DNA of 31,233 nt. It comes from an uncultured Eubacteriales bacterium (lineage in GTDB: Bacteria > Bacillota > Clostridia > Christensenellales > Borkfalkiaceae). Position 1 is the first letter of the stretch. Each line of letters begins with the position of its first letter. Shown piece by piece: positions 1-7,986 of the stretch. The notes beneath the pieces are model-generated. The model saw nothing but the letters and a program-made list of their open reading frames with translations, was not told the DNA's origin and did no database searches. Position numbers and translations under genes: made by a program. The stretch covers positions 1-31,233 of the forward strand of contig CABQND010000025.1 of assembly GCA_902465495.1 (NCBI GenBank), given 5' to 3'.

Positions 1-200
1 TCTTTCATTTCTGCCGCCGCGAGATTGGTAAAAGTCACGGCGAGCACCGATCCTACTTCCGCTTTGCCCGATTCGATGAGCCCGATGATCTTTTCGATCA
101 TCACGAAGGTCTTTCCGCTCCCCGCCGATGCGGAAACCAGAACTTCGCCCTCGGCGTCGATCGCCGCCTGCTGTTCGGGCGTCGGCGTACGTCCGCTCAT
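1..200 (-). CDS. addA: AddA helicase/nuclease, N-terminal part only (runs off the left edge)
   Basis: Only the first 66 codons are in the window. The protein begins MSGRTPTPEQQAAI (a Q-motif-like start) and reaches the P-loop SASAGSGKTF at about residues 23-32, followed by AVTFTNLAAAEMK, motif Ia of UvrD/Rep-type superfamily 1 helicases. AddA is the 3'-5' helicase and nuclease subunit of AddAB, which resects double-strand breaks for RecA loading. Its ATG overlaps the addB stop as ATGA, so the two subunits are probably translationally coupled, and addB-addA is the usual Bacillota gene order. The nuclease domain is outside the window and cannot be checked. Confidence 0.93.
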   Translation of the reverse strand, partial: MSGRTPTPEQQAAIDAEGEVLVSASAGSGKTFVMIEKIIGLIESGKAEVGSVLAVTFTNLAAAEMK

Positions 201-3200
201 AGCTCACCCCTCCTCTTTTTCACGATCCGAACGATCTCTTCGCCCGTGATCTTCTCTTCTTTGCGCGCTCCTTCCCCGGGATCATGGCCGCACACACTCC
301 CGTAAGGGCAGTAATCGCAAGCGCCCTCGTACGGCGACGCCGCTACACATCCCGCCGCCGTTTCGCGCGCACAGCCGCGCGCAGCCAGCACCGAATATTC
401 AATGAACGCTTCAAAATCCTCTTCTTCCAGCGCTTTTTTGCTCTTGCGCCCGTAATATGCGTCGATATAGCGGCTTTTCTTGCCTTCCTCCACCGTCTTG
501 TCGCTCAGGCGAACCACTTCGTCGCTCCCCACGGTGAACCCCTGCATCGCAAAAGGATATTCGTCCGCTTTGGCGCGGAACCCCACGCGCGCAGGGAAAT
601 AATAGGCGCCCGCCGCCCTGCGCGCACGCGAAACGGCGGACAGATACAGTTCCAGCTGCAATTTGCGTCCGGTATAATACGGTTCGGGAGCGGTGTCAAA
701 CGAGCCCGTTTTGTAATCGATGACGCGCACATATTCGCCGCTCTCGTCCACGCGGTCGATGCGCCCCGCAAGAAAGATCTGCTTCTCTCCCGAATACAGC
801 GGAATGCCGCGGAAGGGAGAATTCGGGTACCCGAACGATTCCTCCGCCGCCAAAACGCGGAAATCGGAATTTTTGAGCTGTTCGACCATGTTCATGCCGA
901 TGATCACCGCTTCGTTCACGATGGCGTCTGCCGAATAACTTCCCTTTTCGGTGTCAAACAGATAGCAATACGGCGGCTGTTTCAACAGCTCTTCCGCCTT
1001 TGCGCGCACAAACGCCGCGCAGTCCGCCTCCGCTTCGGGTTTTGTGTACTCGCAAGCGAGAATGCGGAGCACGTCGTGCATAAAATTGCCCGTGTCTGTG
1101 ACGCGCACGCTCGCTTCCTCCCGTTCGGCAAGAAGCAGGCCGCGCTCTGCAAAATTGCGATAAGGACAGTTAAAATACCCCTCGATGACGGTGGGCGCGA
1201 CGGTATTTTTGCCGCGGAAGATCAGCTTGGCCGCCGCGGGAACGTTCACGGCCGGCGCGCTTTCGCGGAACAAAAGCGTTTCGGGCGAGACACCCCGCTC
1301 GCGCAGTGCCGCCAAAAGTCCCGTATGCGCCGCAAAATCGCTCTTTCCGCGGCGGAAAGCATCCGCGCGCAGCAAAAGCTCGCGCGCGGCAGGCGCGCGC
1401 TCGCTCGCCACACAGGAAAGATACCGAAGATACGCCGCCGCATTTGTGCGCTCGGCTCGCTCCAAAGCCGCGCGATCCAACACGGAAAGCGGCCTGCCCT
1501 TCTGATCGGTAAACAGCGAAAACACTGTTTCAAAAATTTCACTGCGCTTGCATTCGTCCCCGCCCAGCGCGAGCGGATAGGAAAGATACAACCGTTCGCA
1601 AAATCCGCACAGCGCCAACCCCGCATTCTCACGCGCACGCGCGTTGACTTCGCGGATCTTCGGCGTGATCTCAACGCGCAGGGAACGCAGACGATCGATA
1701 TCGCGATCGGTGATCAGCGCCGTGTCCGCGCCGCAGGCGGGCACGGCATCGGTCATGCGCGCCGCAAACACTGCTTTTGCCGTACTCTTGCGGCTCTCGG
1801 CAATATCCCCCACAAACACCGCGTCCAGGTTCTGCGGAATGAGGGAAATCTCCAAACCGTTCAGCCCTTCTCCCAGTACGGCGTAAAACTCTTCCGCACG
1901 CATTTTGATACCCTGCGAAAGCTCGGCAAGCTCGCCCAGCACTTGCAAAACGCTGTCACAGCCCTTAGAAAAATATTCGCTCTCCGCCGCAGCTCCCGCT
2001 TCCGCAAGGCGCATTGCGATCCCGTCCTGCATCTTCCGGCAATCAAAGGTCTCGATCAGTTTAAGCGCAAGCGCGCAGTATTGCCCGCCCGTCATGGACG
2101 AAGACACACCTTCAAACGCGGAAAGAAAGCGTGCGCGCGCCGCTGTCAGAACGAGCGGATTTTCCGCTTCTTCTTTGATCGGCCGCTTCGCACCGCCGCG
2201 ATAGTTCGCGTATTTGATAAGGTAATTGCGGTAATCGTCCCGCGTCTTTTCTTCCGCTTTGAAAAAAGGATTGCCGACGAATGCGTCGACATCGGCGGGA
2301 TCGAACCCTTCCGCGATCACTTTCAGCCAGCCCAGCACAAATTTAGCAAGCGGATGCGCCGCCGCGCTCTTTTTTACGTCGGCGTAATACGGGATCTTGT
2401 ACTCCGCAAACACCTTTTCCATGCGCACGGCATAATCCTTCACGTCCGAAAGAAAAATGGCAATGTCGCGATAACGCAAACCGCGGTCGAGCACTTCGCT
2501 CTTGATCATCGCCGCAATAAACGCAAGTTCGTCCTCTTTGTCCGCCGCCTCGAACACGCGCACGCGGTCGGTTGCAATGCGCTGTTTGTTTGCGGGATCG
2601 AAAAGACTGCGGCGCAGCCCTTCCGCCTCCGTACACAATTCGGAAGGGAGACAGGTGTATTCGCACTGCGCGCCCGCAAGCGCGCAGCAACGCTCAAAAT
2701 CGCGCGCCGCCTCGTTGGTGTAGATATCCTCCTCTCCGCCGATAAACACCCCGCACACGCTTTCGGCATGCCCGATCGCGGCGCGGATCCCTTCCGCAGC
2801 CTGCCGCGTGAAGGAAGAAAAACCCGCAAATACGACGTGCGCGCCGCCGAGTGCTCCGCGCCCGATCTCTTCGGGAAGCAGGGACAAGATCCCGCTCTCG
2901 TCCACGTAACCGCCTTCAAGGAAGGAAAGATACTCGCGGTAGATGAGAGCAATATCCGTCAGTTTTTCGGCGAGCATTTTTTCGGTGTCCCTCGCCGCTT
3001 CTTCCAGCATTTCGGGCGTGACGAGCGCCGCGCGCAGCTGGGCAATGGTTTCATAAAGACTGCCCGCACAGCCTGCGGGGTTCTTGCCGAAACACCTTAG
3101 CTTTGCGGCGTTTTCCGCGGCAATGGAGCCTACGACCATCACCGAACCCTGTTTGGAGAGCGTTTTTTTTCGGTATTTGCCGCCGAGAAAACGCGAAAAA

Positions 3201-3370
3201 GTCGTGACTTTTGTGTCAAACACGGCGCCTTGCGCCCCCGCAACCGCACGCTCCGCTTCCAGCGTGAGCCTGTCCTCGCAGAATATTACGTTTTTTTGCC
3301 CGGCAGGAAGCTGCGCAAGAAAATGTACGAGCTCGCCGACCGTAGGCGCGATATAAATGCGGACCTTCAT
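197..3370 (-). CDS. addB: AddB, helicase/nuclease subunit B
   Basis: At 1057 residues this is slightly shorter than Bacillus AddB (about 1160). The C-terminal half carries the PD-(D/E)XK nuclease: FMHDVLRI (about 800), GRIDRVDES and VIDYKTGS (about 890-905). It also has the AddB iron-sulphur ligands, one Cys in NCPYRNFAERG and three more in ACDYCPYGSVCG near the C terminus. EVVRLSDKTVEEG matches a conserved stretch between nuclease and cluster. AddB pairs with AddA to process broken DNA ends and recognise Chi-like sites. The start at 3370 follows a GAGGAGAGC ribosome site. The oddity is the N terminus: where Bacillus AddB has the GxxGSGKT P-loop, this protein reads IYIAPTVGELVHFL, so the Walker A lysine is missing. 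Confidence 0.95.
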   Translation of the reverse strand: MKVRIYIAPTVGELVHFLAQLPAGQKNVIFCEDRLTLEAERAVAGAQGAVFDTKVTTFSRFLGGKYRKKTLSKQGSVMVVGSIAAENAAKLRCFGKNPAGCAGSLYETIAQLRAALVTPEMLEEAARDTEKMLAEKLTDIALIYREYLSFLEGGYVDESGILSLLPEEIGRGALGGAHVVFAGFSSFTRQAAEGIRAAIGHAESVCGVFIGGEEDIYTNEAARDFERCCALAGAQCEYTCLPSELCTEAEGLRRSLFDPANKQRIATDRVRVFEAADKEDELAFIAAMIKSEVLDRGLRYRDIAIFLSDVKDYAVRMEKVFAEYKIPYYADVKKSAAAHPLAKFVLGWLKVIAEGFDPADVDAFVGNPFFKAEEKTRDDYRNYLIKYANYRGGAKRPIKEEAENPLVLTAARARFLSAFEGVSSSMTGGQYCALALKLIETFDCRKMQDGIAMRLAEAGAAAESEYFSKGCDSVLQVLGELAELSQGIKMRAEEFYAVLGEGLNGLEISLIPQNLDAVFVGDIAESRKSTAKAVFAARMTDAVPACGADTALITDRDIDRLRSLRVEITPKIREVNARARENAGLALCGFCERLYLSYPLALGGDECKRSEIFETVFSLFTDQKGRPLSVLDRAALERAERTNAAAYLRYLSCVASERAPAARELLLRADAFRRGKSDFAAHTGLLAALRERGVSPETLLFRESAPAVNVPAAAKLIFRGKNTVAPTVIEGYFNCPYRNFAERGLLLAEREEASVRVTDTGNFMHDVLRILACEYTKPEAEADCAAFVRAKAEELLKQPPYCYLFDTEKGSYSADAIVNEAVIIGMNMVEQLKNSDFRVLAAEESFGYPNSPFRGIPLYSGEKQIFLAGRIDRVDESGEYVRVIDYKTGSFDTAPEPYYTGRKLQLELYLSAVSRARRAAGAYYFPARVGFRAKADEYPFAMQGFTVGSDEVVRLSDKTVEEGKKSRYIDAYYGRKSKKALEEEDFEAFIEYSVLAARGCARETAAGCVAASPYEGACDYCPYGSVCGHDPGEGARKEEKITGEEIVRIVKKRRGEL

Positions 3371-3420
3371 GCTCTCCTCTCTTTGTTTGCCGCAACAGCG
3401 CGGTTTTCAACATTTTTTCC

Positions 3421-3449
3421 AGTATAACACATTTTAGCGGATTTTTTAA
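3421..3449 (-). promoter_or_regulatory. Candidate sigma-A promoter for addBA
   Basis: Read on the minus strand there is a good -10 TATACT (3421-3426) about 50 bases before the addB start. The hexamer 17 bases further upstream is TTAAAA (3444-3449), a weak -35. An alternative, TTGCTT (3448-3453), sits too far away at 21 bases. The -10 is convincing and the -35 is not. Confidence 0.4.
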
Positions 3450-3470
3450 GCAAATTTCACTCTTTTTGTT

Positions 3471-3499
3471 TTTACAAAGCCCGCAATTTGTGGTATACT
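3471..3499 (+). promoter_or_regulatory. Sigma-A promoter for the lipoprotein gene at 3542
   Basis: TTTACA (3471-3476), a 17-base spacer, then TATACT (3494-3499). It fires away from the addB promoter, so the 171-base gap between the two genes is a divergent control region. The transcript would start near 3506, and ATGGAG (about 3525-3530) is the likely ribosome site. Confidence 0.8.
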
Positions 3500-3541
3500 G
3501 TTGCTTACAAGAACATTTCCGAACTATGGAGTTAAAATTTC

Positions 3542-4615
3542 ATGAAAAAGAAACTTGCGCTTATCGCCTTGTGCGTTTCCGCCCTGTTCGCCTTTTCCGC
3601 CTGCTCCGTGCAGATCAAAACGGAAATGACGGCGAATTGGCACAAAAACCAAAGTTATGATTCTGCTTATTATGAACTTCTCGAATACGGAATTTCGTTT
3701 ACGCCTACCGAAGATTCGGATTCCGGGATCACCATTGAGCTGGACGAAGCGAACAGTTCCTACACTGTAATGACCGAAGCACACAGCGGCGAAGGCTTTT
3801 CTGTACCCAACATCTATCACATTCATTCGGAACTGAAAGTCGCCGCTTCGTATGTTGCCGAAAAAGACGGACAGAAAACGGTGGTCGCATCTTTCGGCGG
3901 CGAAAACGGTGAAGCGGATACCTTGATTTCGGACGTATATTTCCGCTCCCTTGAAAACGGAAACAACCTCGAACCTATATACAGCGAACATACTGTTCTT
4001 TCACATTCCCTGACCAATGCAACGGCCGATTCCCTTTCGTCGCGCTCGGTATGGCTGTTCAACTACACAGTATCCGTCTCCTATAATGACGACTGCTCGC
4101 AGGCAACCGTACGTTATACCGATCATTATGCCGACATCCCCGATGAAGAACGCCAAGTCAGCGATTATGTGGTCAAGGCATCCCTCTCTTCCACGCAGGA
4201 GCGCACTTACGAGAAATTGCAAAAGAATTACTCGGTATTTGATGCAGCACAGCTGTATTTTATGGGACGCGGTATCACCTTTGGCGAAGAAACTTCCCAG
4301 ACAGTCACGACGGTGAGCGAGGCGGGCAAGAACACCGTCACGCTCTCCTGCAAGGAGCTCAGCTCTCTTTCCCGCACCTTTGCGCTGGACGGTATGGCGG
4401 CGGACACAAACGCGACCTTCGCCGTCGCAAAAGTGCAATTCTCCATTCAGAACGGCGATATCTATACGGGGCAGCCCCGCACGGTCACCTATGCGCAGAA
4501 AACTTCGGGCGCGGAAAATACACTTTATAATCTGCCCGTACAAATCGAAGAGCCGCTCGCCTATAACATGGGAAGCTATATTTACAGTTTAAAAAGCGCG
4601 TCGCACACACGCTGA
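3542..4615 (+). CDS. Exported lipoprotein of unknown function
   Basis: 357 residues. The N terminus is a textbook type II lipoprotein signal: MKKK, a hydrophobic run, then the lipobox FSAC with Cys21 as the lipidated residue. The mature protein would be anchored on the outer face of the membrane. The rest is rich in Ser, Thr and alternating hydrophobic residues, as in beta-rich extracellular proteins, and has no catalytic motif or membrane segment that I recognise. It stands alone, with its own promoter upstream and a hairpin terminator after it at 4640. It could be a binding or envelope-associated protein; I assign no function. Confidence 0.85.
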   Translation: MKKKLALIALCVSALFAFSACSVQIKTEMTANWHKNQSYDSAYYELLEYGISFTPTEDSDSGITIELDEANSSYTVMTEAHSGEGFSVPNIYHIHSELKVAASYVAEKDGQKTVVASFGGENGEADTLISDVYFRSLENGNNLEPIYSEHTVLSHSLTNATADSLSSRSVWLFNYTVSVSYNDDCSQATVRYTDHYADIPDEERQVSDYVVKASLSSTQERTYEKLQKNYSVFDAAQLYFMGRGITFGEETSQTVTTVSEAGKNTVTLSCKELSSLSRTFALDGMAADTNATFAVAKVQFSIQNGDIYTGQPRTVTYAQKTSGAENTLYNLPVQIEEPLAYNMGSYIYSLKSASHTR

Positions 4616-4639
4616 CGGACGCGGCAAAATAAAAAATTA

Positions 4640-4674
4640 ACGGGGAAGGCTATTGCTTTCCCCGTTTTCATTTT
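4640..4674 (+). terminator. Rho-independent terminator of the lipoprotein gene
   Basis: ACGGGGAA (4640-4647) pairs with TTCCCCGT (4658-4665) around a short loop and is followed by a T-rich tail. It lies 25 bases after the stop codon. Confidence 0.8.
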
Positions 4675-4702
4675 AAAAAACGCCCGCAACGCGGGCGTTT
4701 TT
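4675..4702 (-). terminator. Terminator of cysS, able to act in both directions
   Basis: CGCCCGC (4681-4687), loop AAC, GCGGGCG (4691-4697), with an A-run on the left and a T-run on the right. On the minus strand it follows the cysS stop by only 9 bases, so it most likely ends the cysS transcript. It also backs up the neighbouring plus-strand terminator. Confidence 0.8.
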
Positions 4703-4710
4703 CCATATAC

Positions 4711-6114
4711 TTATTTTCTTGTAAATGTCGTTCCCGCAGGAGTGTCGGTCAGCACGATGCCCTGCGCAGCAAGCTCATTGCGGATGCGGTCCGCTTCTGC
4801 ATAATTTTTAGCTTTCTTGGCCGCAAGCCGGGCCGCGATTAGCTCTTCGATCTGCGCATCCGTCAAGCCGCCTTCGCCTTGCTTTTTCTCTTCTTCTTTT
4901 AAAAGGTCGAGAGAAAGAACGCGATCAAAATCAGCGATGAGCGCACGCTTGGTCGCGCCGTCGATATCTTTGGCTTTCAGCACATCATATACGCAGGTGA
5001 TCGCAAGCGAAGTATTCAGATCGGCATCCAGCGCGTCGCAGAACTGCTGTTTATATTTTGCAAAGCCGGCTTCGTCGACCGCACCGTCCGCAGAAAGCGC
5101 CAACGCGCGCGATTTCAGTTTACGATACGCATTCGCCGCGTTTTCAAAATTATCCTCCGAATATACGAGAGAATTGCGGTAATGCGACAGCAGACAGAAA
5201 AAGCGGTATTCCATGGCGGAATGGCCTTCCTCTTCCAGTTTTGAAAGAGTCAAAAAGCCTCCCGAAGATTTGCTCATTTTGCCGCCCGCCGTGTTCAGAT
5301 GCAGGACGTGGAACCAGTATTTGCACCAAGGATGCCCCAAATACGCTTCGCTCTGCGCGATCTCGTTGGTATGGTGCGGGAACACGTTGTCAATGCCGCC
5401 GCAATGCACATCGAGACATTCGCCCAAATTTTTCATTGCGATGCAAGAGCATTCAATGTGCCAGCCAGGGTATCCTACGCCCCACGGACTATCCCATTTA
5501 AGCGCCTGATCCTCAAATTTAGACTTTGTAAACCACAGCACAAAATCGTTTTTATTGCGCTTGTTCTCGTCCTTGTCGACGCCTTCGCGCACGCCTTCTT
5601 CCAAATCGTCTTCCTTGAAATTGAAAAATACGTGGTACTGTTTTACCTTGGACGTATCAAAGTAAACGTTGCCGCCTGCCTTGTACGCAAATCCTTTCTT
5701 TTCAAGCTCTTGGATCACGCGGATGAATTCTTCCACGCATCCCGTTGCAGGCTGCACCACGTCGGGCCGCTTGATATTCAGCTTTTTGCAGTCGGCAAAA
5801 AACGCATCGGTATAGAACTTCGCAAGTTCCAAAACGCTCTTGTGTTCGCGCTTTGCGCCGAGCAGCATTTTGTCTTCGCCGCTGTCCGCATCGTCCGAAA
5901 GATGCCCGATGTCTGTAATGTTCATGACCCTTTTTACATCATAGCCCACGAAGCGGAAATACTTTTCCAGTACATCCTCCATGAGATAGGTGCGCAGATT
6001 CCCGATGTGCGCAAAATTGTACACGGTCGGACCGCAGGTGTACATGCTCACCTTGCCCGCCTCGTGCGGGATAAATTCTTCGATCTGTCTTGTGCGCGTA
6101 TTATACAGCTTCAT
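4711..6114 (-). CDS. cysS: Cysteinyl-tRNA synthetase
   Basis: 467 residues, normal for the family. It charges tRNA-Cys with cysteine in the cytosol. The class I signatures are present: HIGN at residues 36-39 (the HIGH motif) and GKMSKSSGG (KMSKS) further on. The zinc-site residues of CysRS are also seen: Cys27 in TCGPT, the Cys in WHIECSCIAM, and downstream His/Glu in the HHTNEIAQSE stretch. The open frame extends upstream to 6213, but the start at 6114 (MKLYNTRTRQ) matches the family N terminus and follows a GAGG ribosome site at a good distance, so the longer start is rejected. It appears monocistronic, with its own promoter and terminator. Confidence 0.97.
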   Translation of the reverse strand: MKLYNTRTRQIEEFIPHEAGKVSMYTCGPTVYNFAHIGNLRTYLMEDVLEKYFRFVGYDVKRVMNITDIGHLSDDADSGEDKMLLGAKREHKSVLELAKFYTDAFFADCKKLNIKRPDVVQPATGCVEEFIRVIQELEKKGFAYKAGGNVYFDTSKVKQYHVFFNFKEDDLEEGVREGVDKDENKRNKNDFVLWFTKSKFEDQALKWDSPWGVGYPGWHIECSCIAMKNLGECLDVHCGGIDNVFPHHTNEIAQSEAYLGHPWCKYWFHVLHLNTAGGKMSKSSGGFLTLSKLEEEGHSAMEYRFFCLLSHYRNSLVYSEDNFENAANAYRKLKSRALALSADGAVDEAGFAKYKQQFCDALDADLNTSLAITCVYDVLKAKDIDGATKRALIADFDRVLSLDLLKEEEKKQGEGGLTDAQIEELIAARLAAKKAKNYAEADRIRNELAAQGIVLTDTPAGTTFTRK

Positions 6115-6144
6115 ATTCTTTTCCTCTTTTTTATTCCGTTTACC

Positions 6145-6173
6145 ATTATAGCATATGCGGCGCAAGCCCACAA
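6145..6173 (-). promoter_or_regulatory. Promoter of cysS
   Basis: On the minus strand: TTGTGG (6168-6173), 17-base spacer, perfect -10 TATAAT (6145-6150). The ATG is 31 bases past the -10. No T-box leader fits in so short a leader, so cysS does not look tRNA-regulated here. Confidence 0.75.
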
Positions 6174-6203
6174 GCGATTCAGACGCCGCAAGAAAATTTT
6201 CCG

Positions 6204-6716
6204 TCACCGACACTCGAGAGCTTCGGCGATCGCGCGTACAGTCTGTTCCACATCCTGTCCCTCACAGTCGATCGTGACATCCGCATACTTTTCGTAGAGC
6301 GGCACGCGCTCAGCATACAAGTCGGCAACCGTCTCGCCCTCCTTGCGCATCACGACCCCGCGGCGGAAAATGTTTTTCAGCCGCTTTTCCAGCTCTTTTT
6401 CGCCAAGTTTCAGATAAACGACCGTGCCAAGCTCTTTCAGATGCGCCATCGCGCGCTCACCGTATATCACCGAACCTCCCGTTGCGATCACGCAACGCTC
6501 TGCCCAAAGCGACGCGTTCACTCCCTCTTCGATCCGCAAAAATTCTTCCGCTCCTTTTTGGGCAATGATATCGCACAGGAGCGCCTTTTGCTCATTTTGG
6601 ATCAGCAAATCGCAATCGATGAACCCGTAGCCGATCGCCTTTGCCAAAAGCACGCCCGCCGTACTTTTGCCGGACGCGGGCATGCCGATCAGTATGATAT
6701 TCTTTTTTTCCGCCAT
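6204..6716 (-). CDS. aroK: Shikimate kinase
   Basis: 170 residues, exactly the usual size. It phosphorylates shikimate with ATP in the route to chorismate and aromatic amino acids. Visible motifs: the P-loop GMPASGKST (residues 11-19), FIDCD with the shikimate- and Mg-binding Asp residues (34/36), ATGGSVIY (about 77-84) holding the Gly-Gly substrate loop, and the lid arginines in RRGVVMRKE. The start at 6716 is chosen because it begins the P-loop domain directly and follows AAAGAGG; an in-frame extension to 7013 would run through mutY. No other aromatic-pathway gene is in view. It is divergent from mutY, with 129 bases between the starts. Confidence 0.95.
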   Translation of the reverse strand: MAEKKNIILIGMPASGKSTAGVLLAKAIGYGFIDCDLLIQNEQKALLCDIIAQKGAEEFLRIEEGVNASLWAERCVIATGGSVIYGERAMAHLKELGTVVYLKLGEKELEKRLKNIFRRGVVMRKEGETVADLYAERVPLYEKYADVTIDCEGQDVEQTVRAIAEALECR

Positions 6717-6773
6717 AAACGCCTCTTTCTTTCCTTGCGCTATATTCAGACGCTTGCATTCAGCTTTACGAGC

Positions 6774-6802
6774 ATTATACGTTTTTTTGCGGAAAATGTC
6801 AA
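6774..6802 (-). promoter_or_regulatory. Consensus sigma-A promoter of aroK
   Basis: Minus strand: TTGACA (6797-6802), exactly 17 bases, TATAAT (6774-6779). Both hexamers match consensus. The leader to the aroK start is about 50 bases. Confidence 0.9.
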
Positions 6803-6809
6803 TTTTTCG

Positions 6810-6839
6810 TTGCGGCAAAGGCTTAAAATGTGGTACACT
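6810..6839 (+). promoter_or_regulatory. Promoter of mutY, possibly giving a leaderless transcript
   Basis: TTGCGG (6810-6815), 18-base spacer, TACACT (6834-6839) within TGTGGTACACTG, which resembles the -10 region of the lipoprotein promoter (TGTGGTATACTG). Transcription would start 5-8 bases later, on or next to the A of the mutY ATG at 6846, leaving no room for a ribosome site. Confidence 0.55.
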
Positions 6840-6845
6840 GTGAAC

Positions 6846-7910
6846 ATGGATACAAACGAAGTTGAAATTTTGCGGCAGCTGCCCGCGCTCCTGCTGCCTT
6901 GGTACGATAAAAACAAGCGCGATCTTCCTTGGCGAAAAAACACCGACCCTTACCGCGTATGGGTGTCGGAGATCATGTTGCAACAGACGCGCGTCGAAGC
7001 CGCAAAAGAACATTATATCCGTTTTTTAAAAGAGCTGCCTACCGTGCAGGCGCTTGCAGACTGTCCCGAAGACAAACTGTTTAAACTCTGGGAAGGGCTG
7101 GGATACTATTCCCGCGCAAAAAACCTGCAAAAAACGGCAAAAATTGCGGCGAAACAAGGATTCCCGCGTACTGCTGACGAATTAAAAAAACTGCCCGGCA
7201 TCGGAGATTATACAGCGGGGGCGATCGCGTCCATTGCGTTTGAACAGCCTTCGCCCGCAGTAGACGGAAACGTCATCCGCGTGCTGTCCCGTCTGCTGGG
7301 CGACGCGCGCGATCAGGAAACACTCAAAAGCGCATTTGCCCGGCTCCTTGCTCCGATCTATCCCCATGAGCGGTGCGGCGATTTTACCCAAAGTCTGATG
7401 GAACTGGGAGCAACGATTTGCGTACCCTCCTCTCCGCTCTGCCTTGCCTGCCCTCTGCTATCGATCTGCAAGACCAAAAGCGATGCCCTTCCGACCAAAA
7501 AAATCAAGGCCGAGCGCCGCAAAACGGATGTAACGCTTTTATTGTTTCAAAGCCAAAGCGGTGCCGCGCTGTGCAAACGCACCGAAGGGGTACTCAAAGG
7601 CATGTACGGGTTCTTCATGCTCGAACGCGCCATGACGAGCGAAGATGTAAAAATATTTTTGCAAAGCGCGGGCATGAAAGAATTCTCGATCGGCGCCCCG
7701 CACGAGCATAAGCATGTGTTTTCCCACATCGAATGGAATATGCGAGCATTTCCCGTGTATTCGGAAGAAAATGCGGCACGCCTCTGTCCTGTTACTGACA
7801 GGCAAGAATACCTATCGGAATTTTCTTCGCTTGAATATTTTCCGAAAGAGAAAATCGAACAAGAACTTTCCCTGCCTTCCGCCTTCCGATGGTGTCTGAA
7901 ACTTCTATAA
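6846..7910 (+). CDS. mutY: A/G-specific adenine DNA glycosylase
   Basis: 354 residues. MutY removes adenine mispaired with 8-oxoguanine. The helix-hairpin-helix is LPGIGDYTAGAIASIAF, followed by VDGNVIRVLSRLLG with the catalytic Asp. The four [4Fe-4S] cysteines are spaced C-x6-C-x2-C-x5-C in ICVPSSPLCLACPLLSIC. The catalytic Glu region is EIMLQQTRVE. The C-terminal 110 residues fit the Nudix-like 8-oxoG recognition domain. The start is taken at 6846 (MDTNEVEIL). An ATG at 6828 (MWYTVN) is in frame but overlaps the -10 hexamer, and the open frame further upstream is antisense to aroK. No ribosome site precedes either ATG. Confidence 0.94.
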   Translation: MDTNEVEILRQLPALLLPWYDKNKRDLPWRKNTDPYRVWVSEIMLQQTRVEAAKEHYIRFLKELPTVQALADCPEDKLFKLWEGLGYYSRAKNLQKTAKIAAKQGFPRTADELKKLPGIGDYTAGAIASIAFEQPSPAVDGNVIRVLSRLLGDARDQETLKSAFARLLAPIYPHERCGDFTQSLMELGATICVPSSPLCLACPLLSICKTKSDALPTKKIKAERRKTDVTLLLFQSQSGAALCKRTEGVLKGMYGFFMLERAMTSEDVKIFLQSAGMKEFSIGAPHEHKHVFSHIEWNMRAFPVYSEENAARLCPVTDRQEYLSEFSSLEYFPKEKIEQELSLPSAFRWCLKLL

Positions 7911-7930
7911 TATTCATAATGATTTATAAA

Positions 7931-7975
7931 AACAACGCCGTGCGCCGCAAATTTGCGGCGCACGGCGCTGTTGCT
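7931..7975. terminator. Long GC-rich hairpin between two convergent genes
   Basis: CGCCGTGCGCCGCAAA (7936-7951) pairs perfectly with TTTGCGGCGCACGGCG (7952-7967). On the minus strand the stem is followed by TTGTTTTTAT, a good terminator tail for the gene ending at 7987. On the plus strand the tail is CTGTTGCTGTTT, weaker but probably enough for mutY. Confidence 0.75.
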
Positions 7976-7986
7976 GTTTACATTTT

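Noticed and set aside
284..3100. A 938-codon open frame on the plus strand
   Set aside because: It is fully antisense to addB, lacks a ribosome site and any family motif, and its Arg/His/Phe-rich composition is typical of the shadow of a GC-rich gene.
6114..6173. A T-box or other leader regulator for cysS
   Set aside because: The leader from the promoter to the ATG is only about 25-30 bases, too short for a T-box.
5299..6297. A 332-codon open frame on the plus strand
   Set aside because: Antisense to cysS, which has all class I synthetase motifs; no start signal.
6090..6845. N-terminal extension of the mutY frame
   Set aside because: It runs antisense through aroK and its promoter; the protein family begins at about 6846.
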